From Gammaproteobacteria bacterium (GTDB lineage: Bacteria > Pseudomonadota > Gammaproteobacteria > JAADGQ01): DNA of 64,000 bases. The notes below the pieces were generated by a model. The model did not search any database, had not been told where the DNA came from, and saw nothing but the letters and a program-made list of their open reading frames with translations. Of the stretch, positions 31,774 to 40,793 are shown piece after piece (the stretch's first letter is position 1; every line of letters starts with the position of its first letter). The stretch is from NCBI GenBank assembly GCA_015490755.1, contig WFXF01000076.1, forward strand, positions 1 through 64,000, in the 5' to 3' direction. The position numbers and the translations under genes are program-made.

Positions 31774-33588
31774 CTATTTATCTGAACCTAAAGCAAGATC
31801 TACCTTATTCATCATTTCATGAAATTCAGGGGAATTTTTCATCAACTCTCCATAATTTTCATTTGCTTTTAATTTACCGGCATCCATTACATATATTTTA
31901 TCTGACAGTTTAATTACAGAAGGACTATGCGATATCAAAATAATTAAATATTTATGCTTAAGATCATTCAAACATTGCATAAAATCATGCTCTGAGTGAA
32001 TATCGAGCGCACTTGTTGGTTCGTCAAGCACCAGCATTTTTGTATCGTGATAAAGTGCACGTGCGATACCAATACGCTGCCTCTGTCCACCACTAAGAAG
32101 TTTACCATCTTGTCCTAGTATGGTGTGGATTCCTTGAGGCAATTTTAAAATAAACTCACAAGCATTTGCCAACTCTAACGCCCGCATAACTTTTTCCTCA
32201 CTAATAACCGATGGATCAACACCAAAAGCAACATTAGCCAATACACTTTCATTCGTTAGAAAAATATTTTGAGGTACGTAACCAATAATATTTTGGTAAC
32301 TTGCCAATTTTTTTTGATCCATTACAGAACCATTCACTATAAATTCACCAGAGCCGGGAACCAGTAGCCCAAGAGCAATATCAGCCAGTGTTGATTTTCC
32401 TGAACCAGATAAACCCGCAATAACATTGATATTTCCTTTTTTAAACACCGCACTAATTGAACTCAATACCTCTACACTACTATTAGGGTATGTAAATGAT
32501 ACTTTACATAGCTCAATAGATTTGAGATTTTCCTCATACTTGGGCACATTCGCTGACTTAATATTAATTTGATACTCAAGCTCCCTACCAAGCTTCATAA
32601 CGACAGCCCCATTCGCACTGATGCTAGATAAAGATTTGTAAACTTGTTGCATAGCAGGCAATAATTTGTAACCAGCCAATCCATACAAGCTTAACATTGA
32701 TACGATTTGGGCAATATTTGACTCAGAAAGTAGCAAACTAATAGCAAGCAAGAGTATTGCACCAAAAGAAATCGTTTCGATAATTAACTTTGGCAAATCA
32801 CCCGCCAAAGCTATGGAAGACTGCGAAACCAGTCCGCGACGATTGTAGTATTCAAATTTTTTTTCGTAAGTACCTTCTTTGCTACCGATTATAATTTCTT
32901 TTATACCGACAAATGCTTCTGATAATACAGACTGGACACCCGAGTTCCTTTCAGACACAACCTTTCCATGGCTCAACAGAGATCGCTTAAGTAGTATGTA
33001 GGTAATCAAGTATGCCCCTCCAATAACTACTCCGGCTACGGTCGCAACAATGGGGTCCAGCATGATCAAACCAAACAATATAATGAAGGCTATAAATAGC
33101 TGGCTGGTTAGAATTAAAAGAGGTTGCAATACCATGTAAACAAATCGGGGGGCTTCCTGATTGATCAACGCGATAGCATCGGCATGGTTACTGACTTTGT
33201 GATAGATATAATCTCTGCCAAGTAAATTGTGGAATAAATTATTTTGTAATTTATTCCCAAAATGAATTGAAAATTGAAATGATAACCAGAGCGTTACTCC
33301 TGCAAGTAAATTAGATATTACAATAAGTGCCAAAGAAGCTATGGCAAAAGCAACAATAAACTCGGTATTACTAGAAAAGTTAAAATACCCATATAACATA
33401 ACCAAAACTTCATTTGACTGAATAATATCGGGATTTGATAATATGCCAATAAAGGGAGCAAGACTCGCTACACCAAGCACTTGAATCAATGCAGAAATAA
33501 GAAAAAATAGCTGCAGTAAAATATATTTTCTTTTTGTCGCTTTATCCAGCAGACAAAATACTTCTTTAATTACTTCAAATACATACAT
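31774..33588 (-). CDS. ABC transporter, fused permease/ATPase (PglK/MsbA-like flippase candidate)
   Basis: 604 aa; Walker [35 protein letters not shown], Walker B. Confidence 0.9.
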   Translation of the reverse strand: MYVFEVIKEVFCLLDKATKRKYILLQLFFLISALIQVLGVASLAPFIGILSNPDIIQSNEVLVMLYGYFNFSSNTEFIVAFAIASLALIVISNLLAGVTLWLSFQFSIHFGNKLQNNLFHNLLGRDYIYHKVSNHADAIALINQEAPRFVYMVLQPLLILTSQLFIAFIILFGLIMLDPIVATVAGVVIGGAYLITYILLKRSLLSHGKVVSERNSGVQSVLSEAFVGIKEIIIGSKEGTYEKKFEYYNRRGLVSQSSIALAGDLPKLIIETISFGAILLLAISLLLSESNIAQIVSMLSLYGLAGYKLLPAMQQVYKSLSSISANGAVVMKLGRELEYQINIKSANVPKYEENLKSIELCKVSFTYPNSSVEVLSSISAVFKKGNINVIAGLSGSGKSTLADIALGLLVPGSGEFIVNGSVMDQKKLASYQNIIGYVPQNIFLTNESVLANVAFGVDPSVISEEKVMRALELANACEFILKLPQGIHTILGQDGKLLSGGQRQRIGIARALYHDTKMLVLDEPTSALDIHSEHDFMQCLNDLKHKYLIILISHSPSVIKLSDKIYVMDAGKLKANENYGELMKNSPEFHEMMNKVDLALGSDK

Positions 33589-33684
33589 AAATACAAGTCA
33601 ATTTCGAATATTATAAAATTTACAGTTCAAGGAACGAGCGTGCATGGAATAGTTTATAAATTGTTTTGTGAACGTTACTGAAAA

Positions 33685-35148
33685 TTAATCATCGCCCATT
33701 TTTAAAATTGTTTTTTTTGCTTTTTTCACTATTTTTAGTTCTTTTTTAAATTCTTTTTCTAATTCAGTCGTTCGTTTTTCAAGAACCGCCAACCGTCCAT
33801 CTAGATCATCAATATTATTTTTTGAAACAGAATCATTTAGCTCCTTGCTCTGACTTGTAAGTATCTTAGGTTGATCTATAGCACCACCTGCTATTTCTAA
33901 TTCTATACAATTTTTTAAGGACTGAGACATCATAAGCATCAGATAAATGTATGGATAAAGAAGCACTGACATGAAAAAAGAACCTACCAGGTATGTGACC
34001 AGTGCGGCATCTAACCCGATGGCATATCGGTAAGCCCAATGGTTTTGATTATTTGACTTGAGTAGTTTACGCGTCCCCCTATTAAGCGCATAACACAAAT
34101 ATATTAACCATAAATAAAGTATTAATCCCAAATAACCCAGTGTACTACCGACCTGAATGAATGTATTATGTGCAACCTCTTTACGACTAAAATGATAACC
34201 TTCGTCTGACAGCGCTTCTGCATAATTATCATGAAAATAATACGGGAAACCATAATAACCAATTCCCAGCAGCTTATTTTGATCCATCATTTCAAGCCCT
34301 GCCTTCCAATATACCAGCCGTCTTTCTGAGGTACTATCCTCTCCAGCACTAGAGAACCTTGCTTTCTGCTCTTCAGGTATTAAGCTAAAACTAATAAATA
34401 TGGCCGTAGCAACAATTAAAATATTTTTTATACGAAATTTACCTATGACAACTACAATAACCAGCATACCTGCAATAAGTGCCAACTGCCCACCTCTAGA
34501 GCTTGCCCCCATAACGGTCATTACAGCAGTGATGGGAAGTAAGTAATAAAGCATTTTGACTTTTTTATGGCCCAGAATAAATGCCAAGCTCATAACCGCC
34601 AGCATAGCTATCAACAGTGAAAATTCACCTGAGTTTGCAAAAAAACCGCTTGGCCCAGCAATCCCCCAATCTCTGAATCCGAACCCTCTCCCTATCCAGG
34701 TTGTCGCTCCAAAAAGAGACATCTTAAATAAAATAAGAAAAAACAGAATCGTTAACAATCGATACTCTTTTAATGATCGTACACAACTAGTAAAAAACAG
34801 AACCTCAGCTATCCATATATAATAGGCATCAAGGTGCTCAAACGAAATATCGCGGTAATATGATTGGTACGAAGATGCTAAAATAACTAAAAAAAACAGA
34901 AGCATCACAAAGTGAATTAACTGAAATCGAATTCTGCTTTTGAAAACCAAGTAAGCCAAGCCAAACAATATGCTTAACTCTGTCCATGGTAAAAAGTCAA
35001 TAACTGGATAAATTACATGCGGACGCATGTAAGAAAACACAAGATACGCTGCGAGCATATAGAACGCAAAGTCCTGCGCCTTACATGCAATATAAAATTC
35101 TTTAAAGTCTTTAAGTATTCCGTTAATTGACAACATACAAACAGCCAC
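33685..35148 (-). CDS. O-antigen ligase/polymerase-like membrane protein with C-terminal coiled-coil tail
   Basis: 487 aa polytopic Wzy_C-like protein; cytoplasmic-type tail LDGRLAVLEKRTTELEKEFKKELK. Confidence 0.8.
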   Translation of the reverse strand: MAVCMLSINGILKDFKEFYIACKAQDFAFYMLAAYLVFSYMRPHVIYPVIDFLPWTELSILFGLAYLVFKSRIRFQLIHFVMLLFFLVILASSYQSYYRDISFEHLDAYYIWIAEVLFFTSCVRSLKEYRLLTILFFLILFKMSLFGATTWIGRGFGFRDWGIAGPSGFFANSGEFSLLIAMLAVMSLAFILGHKKVKMLYYLLPITAVMTVMGASSRGGQLALIAGMLVIVVVIGKFRIKNILIVATAIFISFSLIPEEQKARFSSAGEDSTSERRLVYWKAGLEMMDQNKLLGIGYYGFPYYFHDNYAEALSDEGYHFSRKEVAHNTFIQVGSTLGYLGLILYLWLIYLCYALNRGTRKLLKSNNQNHWAYRYAIGLDAALVTYLVGSFFMSVLLYPYIYLMLMMSQSLKNCIELEIAGGAIDQPKILTSQSKELNDSVSKNNIDDLDGRLAVLEKRTTELEKEFKKELKIVKKAKKTILKMGDD

Positions 35149-35211
35149 TCTATAATTAATTTTAATGATTCAATTCACTTAAAATGACTGGCTAAGCAGC
35201 TGAATTAACGT

Positions 35212-36276
35212 TCATTTTTTTATTGTAAATTTTTTAAATTTGAGGCTAGGTTTTTCAATGAAAAACCATGATGTTATGGCAAGCAAAAGCGTTAAAGTAA
35301 TGGCGACCAAGAAGTGCCAGTACTCATCTCGCATACCATAATAAATAAACTGATTCACAATTACCATATGCCAAATATATATGCCATATGAAATATCATT
35401 ACCTTTTAAAAGTTTTCCAAAAATTAAAGGTTTAAAATATGCCATTCTAAAAATAATTAGTACGACAGAAAAGAAGATAAATGGGGAGATTGAATTACCA
35501 AAATCTGTGCCCGTTTTAGAGATAAAATAGGCGATAAATATATAAAAAAACAGTAGCGGGAAAAAAGGAATTTTTGCCACGTATTTTGAAATTATTTTAA
35601 AGTTTCTTTGAATAAATATACCTGTTAGAAACATATAAAACCAAGGTAAAAAACTAACCTTAAATAGTTTCCACCACACTTCATTTGAGTGTTCATCAGC
35701 TAGATGATAAAGAAGACGATTGAACGCTATAAAAATAATAATAAGCACAATAAGTGTTAAATTTTTCAAATGACGATTTTTGCCAAATACTAGATAAAGT
35801 ATAGGAACTAAAATATAAAATTGAAGTTCCACACAAATGGTCCATAGACTTCCATTGAGCACCCCATCTCCAAATGCCCTCATAAAATCTGGATTGTAAA
35901 ACTGAAGAAAAGATATTTTTGCAAAAAATAGCAGAACAATATCTTTTAAATTTGCGCCAGATACAGAGAAGTATCCCGTAGACCAAACCATTAAAATATT
36001 AATAAAAACAACAACTATAAGTGCAGGAAATATACGCAATGCGCGGTTTTTGGTATAAATATTCAGTGTGGGTGAAACTTCGTATGATTTGCTTATCAAG
36101 TAACCACTAATAAAAAAGAAAATGGGTACGCCAGGAAAAAGCCTTAAAATTTCAAAAAATAAAGTACCTGTTTTTTCTGCGAACATAAATTCAGCAGAAT
36201 GAAGTACCGCAACTTGTGCCGCAGCCAATAAGCGAATGAAGTCGAGACTATTTTCCCGAAAAGTCCAATTGCTCAT
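35212..36276 (-). CDS. Acyltransferase family 3 membrane protein
   Basis: 354 aa; LDFIRLLAAAQVAVLHSAEF, PGVPIFFFISGYLIS. Confidence 0.88.
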   Translation of the reverse strand: MSNWTFRENSLDFIRLLAAAQVAVLHSAEFMFAEKTGTLFFEILRLFPGVPIFFFISGYLISKSYEVSPTLNIYTKNRALRIFPALIVVVFINILMVWSTGYFSVSGANLKDIVLLFFAKISFLQFYNPDFMRAFGDGVLNGSLWTICVELQFYILVPILYLVFGKNRHLKNLTLIVLIIIFIAFNRLLYHLADEHSNEVWWKLFKVSFLPWFYMFLTGIFIQRNFKIISKYVAKIPFFPLLFFYIFIAYFISKTGTDFGNSISPFIFFSVVLIIFRMAYFKPLIFGKLLKGNDISYGIYIWHMVIVNQFIYYGMRDEYWHFLVAITLTLLLAITSWFFIEKPSLKFKKFTIKK

Positions 36277-36316
36277 TTTTTACTTATGGCCTATCATGCC
36301 CAAGATTCACAATACC

Positions 36317-37351
36317 TCATAACAAATTGGATACTCTTGATTCAAACGCAGAGGGAGTATTGGAAATATCGTTATGCACTAATACTCGATTAAGTAGAGA
36401 GAGGTTAGATTTAGTAGAGTTCCAGCCTTTTTTAGTCGTGCAAGCATAATCATAAGTTGCCGTTACAAATGATAAACTTCTATCATCAAAATCACCATTA
36501 GGATAACAAAATCCCGTAATTTTATTTTCTAACATACTTTCTAGTACAGCTTTAGACTGGACAATTTCATGCTCCAAACCTTTCTCTGACTCAACCATGG
36601 TCAAGCGCAGGTGTTGCTGAGTATGAGATGCAAAGCTAACTAAACCTGACCTCATCATCTCTTTTATTTGTAATAAATTAAGAATATGGGCAGGCTCATT
36701 CTCTGTAACTTCCAACTCTATATTTTTGTTTTCATTTAATGTTTCAAGTATTTTGTATATTTTATCATCAGGCAACATTTTAAGTTGATTGATAAATCCA
36801 TCAATCATATTTTCATCCAGATTACTTATTTTTTTTTCCGTCAAGCCTAAGTCTGTTAACCACTTTAGATACTCTTTTCCAATGATTGAATATTTTTTTG
36901 ATTTTAACTGGATCAAGATATCAGTGACCCGCTCCGGCCAAAACTTTTGTGCTGTACCAATCATAGAAGAAACCAGGAATATCGTTGCGGGTACATTTTC
37001 TTTTTTTAAAACAGGAAAAGCATACTCGTAATTATCGGCCCACCCATCATCAAAAGTTAAAGCACACGCTTTTTTAGGAACTGGCTTACCCGCTTTTACT
37101 CGTTCAACCCATTCATTCAAATCTATTATTTCAAAGTACTTTTTTAGTATTTGAATATGCATTTCCAATGTATCAGGCTCTACCCTCATACCAGGCTGCA
37201 TTTTTTTATATTCTGGATCATTTAAAGGCAATATACGATGGTAGCCTATAATCAATAACTGCCCCTTTAAAAATGGCCATTTATGTCGCCCAAAAATGGA
37301 TGCTATGAGTTGCATGCTTTTCTTTAGTATTTTTTTTACTTCTTTAATCAA
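36317..37351 (-). CDS. Polysaccharide deacetylase family protein
   Basis: 344 aa; ACALTFDDGWADNYEYAFPVLKK, FASHTQQHLRL, GFCYPNGDFDD. Confidence 0.88.
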   Translation of the reverse strand: MIKEVKKILKKSMQLIASIFGRHKWPFLKGQLLIIGYHRILPLNDPEYKKMQPGMRVEPDTLEMHIQILKKYFEIIDLNEWVERVKAGKPVPKKACALTFDDGWADNYEYAFPVLKKENVPATIFLVSSMIGTAQKFWPERVTDILIQLKSKKYSIIGKEYLKWLTDLGLTEKKISNLDENMIDGFINQLKMLPDDKIYKILETLNENKNIELEVTENEPAHILNLLQIKEMMRSGLVSFASHTQQHLRLTMVESEKGLEHEIVQSKAVLESMLENKITGFCYPNGDFDDRSLSFVTATYDYACTTKKGWNSTKSNLSLLNRVLVHNDISNTPSAFESRVSNLL

Positions 37352-37376
37352 AATAGCAACCTAATTTTTATAAAGT

Positions 37377-38234
37377 CTAAATTTCATTCTGTTTAAATCG
37401 ATTAACTGCATACTCTATTTTTTCAAGCGCAGTTTTAAATTTATCATCCACGCTCAAAGTTGGTTCATTATTAATAGCTATTTTTTTCAGACGCGACTCT
37501 AGTAGTGACAAATTAATGGAGGAAAAAGACTTTTTAACAATTTTTTTAAGGATCGAAAGTGTTGAAATATCTTCTGGGTGCCAAACTCTAGCTAAACCAG
37601 TAGACGTATACTCTATATCTAGCGAAGAGCACCAATCTTCCCATTTAAAAGGAAAATAATCACCAAAGTTAGAATGCACCGCTATCCATGGCACTCTTAA
37701 AGCATCAGCGACGATAGCACCATGCATTGCTTCTGCTATAACAATTTCTGACTCTTGTATACCTTTCACTACATCTTCGACACTACCTAAAGGATCGATA
37801 AGCCTAAAACCTAGGTTTTCACAAACCACCTCCCACCCTTTTCCCATATTCATCCAATGCGGCATATATGCAAACTTATACTTTTTTTGTACTGCCCTAC
37901 TAAAAAGTTTGTGCATCAAAATTGCAGGATCAGTCGCCACCAAGCTTTCTGAAACTCCTAACTTCTTTGCTGATAATTTTCCTCTTAAACAATATATTTC
38001 CCAGCCAGATATAATTTCAGGACTAGGCAACTCTCCATACCCCACACCTGAACCCATAATTATTACTCGTTTTGCTTTGGGTATTCTTTTATTTATTAAT
38101 GTACCAATACCCACGAAAACTTCATCATCAATATCATCAAATATGCCTGAAAGATAATTGTTCCAAATAAATAAGTTTAGTTCGTCTCCAAAGTTACTCA
38201 CCCCTTCAAACCCAGCATAATAATATAATTGCAC
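37377..38234 (-). CDS. Polysaccharide pyruvyl transferase family protein
   Basis: 285 aa; YYYAGFEGVSNFGDELN start, VIAEAMHGAIVADALRVPWIAV. Confidence 0.85.
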   Translation of the reverse strand: MQLYYYAGFEGVSNFGDELNLFIWNNYLSGIFDDIDDEVFVGIGTLINKRIPKAKRVIIMGSGVGYGELPSPEIISGWEIYCLRGKLSAKKLGVSESLVATDPAILMHKLFSRAVQKKYKFAYMPHWMNMGKGWEVVCENLGFRLIDPLGSVEDVVKGIQESEIVIAEAMHGAIVADALRVPWIAVHSNFGDYFPFKWEDWCSSLDIEYTSTGLARVWHPEDISTLSILKKIVKKSFSSINLSLLESRLKKIAINNEPTLSVDDKFKTALEKIEYAVNRFKQNEI

Positions 38235-38342
38235 TTCCTCCCCCCTAAAGTGTATCTTGATATAGAATACAGGTAGATAAGCGCCTAAAGATCGCCATGC
38301 CTCCTAATATTCGATTAGGCATATTACGAATTTCCTGTCAAA

Positions 38343-39467
38343 TTAATCTTTTACACTAGTAATAGATTTTGAAATATGATCTATTTGAAGTTTAACTGAA
38401 AAATTTTCTACTGCTCGTTGGCGCGCGGCTACTGAGTAATTGCTTAGTAACTGCGCATCACCTAAAATCTTCTTAATTGTTTCTGCGAGTTGAATATAGT
38501 CACCAGGACGAACCAACTCACCGGTTTTACCGTCTATTGTTGTTTCAGCCAAGCCATCCAAATCAGATACAATTAAAGGTAAACCGGAAGCAAGCATTTC
38601 TATGCTTGACATAGTAAAGGAGTCCCAACCTGTTGATGCGATAACACCTAAATCACATGATGCCATTAACTTAGGCATATCACTTCTATAACCAGCAAAA
38701 GTTAAATGATTCAGAGCCGTTGAACAACTAACTTCTTCAATATACGTATCAGCCTCATTTTTTTTATTACCACACAGCACAAAATGAATATCCTCAACTG
38801 CATCAATATCAGAAAGATATTTAGTCGCTCGCACTATTGTACGTACACCTTTCCTTTCTTCCATGTGCCCAGAATAGATAACAACTCTACGGTTGAGTGG
38901 TATTTTAAGTATTTTTTTAACATAAGACTTATCTTTGCTTGGTTTATACTCATTAGTATCTACACCAAGAGGGATGACTTGAGTTAATTTAAATGGCACA
39001 CCCCTTCCATGCGTAGCCCTTTTTTGCATGGAAAATGATTCAAAAATAAACTTATCGGGCGCTGCATTACGACAAACAAACCACTCCGCTCTTTTTGCAA
39101 GTAACTTTAAACCAGAGTTTAAACTACTCATACTTGCACCATAGTAAGAAACAATATTTTTTACCCCTGCTTTGCGTGCTGCTTTAGCTATTTTTGCTGG
39201 ATATGGGAGGTCAAAAGCAAGAATACATGTTATGTTTTTTTCGTTAATTATTTTAACAATATTCAATGCAGACGTATCTGATTGGTAGTTCAGAGTAAAC
39301 ACATTAGGATTTAGATCAGTAACCTTCCTATAGCTCCAGAAAATATTTTCTTCTAAAAAACCTGCCTTAATCGCTGCTTTCTCAAATGTAGTTTCCAGCT
39401 TTTCTATTGCATAGCCTGTATTTTGATCACAATGAAACATTAGCAGTATGCTTTTCTTGACAGCCAT
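38343..39467 (-). CDS. Glycosyltransferase family 4
   Basis: 374 aa; VVIYSGHMEERKGVRTIVRA, DSFTMSSIEMLASGLPLIVSD. Confidence 0.85.
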   Translation of the reverse strand: MAVKKSILLMFHCDQNTGYAIEKLETTFEKAAIKAGFLEENIFWSYRKVTDLNPNVFTLNYQSDTSALNIVKIINEKNITCILAFDLPYPAKIAKAARKAGVKNIVSYYGASMSSLNSGLKLLAKRAEWFVCRNAAPDKFIFESFSMQKRATHGRGVPFKLTQVIPLGVDTNEYKPSKDKSYVKKILKIPLNRRVVIYSGHMEERKGVRTIVRATKYLSDIDAVEDIHFVLCGNKKNEADTYIEEVSCSTALNHLTFAGYRSDMPKLMASCDLGVIASTGWDSFTMSSIEMLASGLPLIVSDLDGLAETTIDGKTGELVRPGDYIQLAETIKKILGDAQLLSNYSVAARQRAVENFSVKLQIDHISKSITSVKD

Positions 39468-39561
39468 ATATTATTATCCTCACGATTTAATCACTCTTTT
39501 ATTTACGAATAGACTGTGAATCGTTTCCACCAGGTTTTTTAAGATCCCAGATTCAGACTAG

Positions 39562-39720
39562 GAGGCTGTCCGAGAATGGAAGTCGTAGCGAGGGAAAGCC
39601 ATTTTGAGGCAGATTTGGTGTAAATTTGAGGCGAATAGTTGTTCTATTTAACGAAAATTTACACCAAATCTGCCTCAAAATGGATTTTCCGCAGTAGACT
39701 TTTCATTCTCGGACAGGCTC
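39562..39720. mobile_element. 159 bp MITE-like element (IS5-like termini) with CTAG target-site duplication
   Basis: TIRs GAGGCTGTCCGAGAATG / CATTCTCGGACAGGCTC (one mismatch); CTAG at 39558-39561 and 39721-39724; perfect 29 bp inverted repeat 39599-39627 / 39655-39683; second copy at window start. Confidence 0.88.
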
Positions 39721-39731
39721 CTAGATATTTA

Positions 39732-39889
39732 TCAAAAATTTCTTGATTGGTTCAAAGACTCTGCAAGTAAATCCCCAACACTCACATTGAATATGAGAAA
39801 ATATCATTCTAAACCGTGCTTCAGACCTTCCATACAGATCATCAATTGGTAACATAGGTACATTAATCCCAAGCACCTAATAATCTTTT
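39732..39889 (-). pseudogene. Decayed 3' end of a low-molecular-weight protein tyrosine phosphatase (relative of the end of the 40794-42386 gene)
   Basis: Minus strand reads NVPMLPIDDLYGRSEARFRMIFSHIQ (22/26 identical to the intact gene), then after a 1-nt shift VSVGDLLAESLNQSRNF*. Confidence 0.82.
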
Positions 39890-39975
39890 TCAACATAGAC
39901 CTGCGGCAAACCGATTGTTTCGGCAGTCACGGCGACTAATTCGGCAAAAACCTCGCTTTCTTCATGCAATTTCAT
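39877..39975 (-). pseudogene. Truncated AbiEii-type toxin (nucleotidyltransferase) N-terminus, 32 codons
   Basis: MKLHEESEVFAELVAVTAETIGLPQVYVEKDY*; TAATG stop/start overlap with the upstream antitoxin. Confidence 0.7.
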
Positions 39976-40670
39976 TATCGGATATTCCATTCCTTAGCCA
40001 TTGGCCACTTTGATTGATCCAGTTTTAGCTTATAGATCGTTGTCGGATTGAGAGATTGAGCCAAAGAACTCGGTATCGATAGTTTCAAACTTGTAAACAA
40101 CAAACCAACCAATGCCTTAACTTGAGGACTATAGTAGCTTTGCGCCAATTTAACTAAACGCCCCTGCTCGCAATCCGATAATTCAGCGATATATCGATGC
40201 ATTATCTTAAGGGTAAGATTTACATCAGAATCCAGATATTGAAGAAGCTTAACGTCTTTTTCCTGAATTGGAATACGCGTTACCACTGTTTTAATACGGA
40301 TCGTGCCAAATTCCTTCTCTTGACGACCGCCATTATATGAAACGATAATAGTGCGCGGTACTTGAGTTGTAAGCCCTAGCTGATTATAGAGCGACAACCC
40401 TGTCACATAACCTCGTAAACGACCATCCTTATACAACATTGAACGGATAAGCTCATCACCCGAAGGTTTCCTAATACCAAACAATCCCTTCTTCGGGACA
40501 TAAAATTTACCCTTTGAGAACCGCTCCAACCGCTTATCAGACACCATACGGCTAATTGCCTTAATCACAGCATTAGGTGATTTAGCATAGCTCGGCAATT
40601 CCTGATAGCCAAATATCTGACCAGCAGGCATGGCCTTAACAGTATTTTGAATAGTTTGTGCAATATTCAT
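39975..40670 (-). CDS. DUF6088 / AbiEi-type type IV antitoxin family protein
   Basis: 231 aa; wHTH start (MPAGQIFGYQELPSYAKSPNAVIKAISRMVSDKRLERFSKGKFYVPKKGLFG) typical of this family; AGGAGA RBS. Confidence 0.8.
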   Translation of the reverse strand: MNIAQTIQNTVKAMPAGQIFGYQELPSYAKSPNAVIKAISRMVSDKRLERFSKGKFYVPKKGLFGIRKPSGDELIRSMLYKDGRLRGYVTGLSLYNQLGLTTQVPRTIIVSYNGGRQEKEFGTIRIKTVVTRIPIQEKDVKLLQYLDSDVNLTLKIMHRYIAELSDCEQGRLVKLAQSYYSPQVKALVGLLFTSLKLSIPSSLAQSLNPTTIYKLKLDQSKWPMAKEWNIR

Positions 40671-40692
40671 AGGAATCTCCTTGCCTATCAGG

Positions 40693-40714
40693 GTAGTTCA
40701 ACGAACAGAACTAC
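40693..40714. promoter_or_regulatory. Perfect dyad GTAGTTC-N8-GAACTAC upstream of the antitoxin gene, candidate operator
   Basis: 7 bp perfect inverted repeat 23 bp upstream of the start codon; also contains GTTCAACGAAC. Confidence 0.5.
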
Positions 40715-40793
40715 ACAAGCTTTTACTTCTATAAACATGACTTTTCAAGAGAACCTAACTTTCCATACTATTACATCGCTTCAGTTGAAATGG

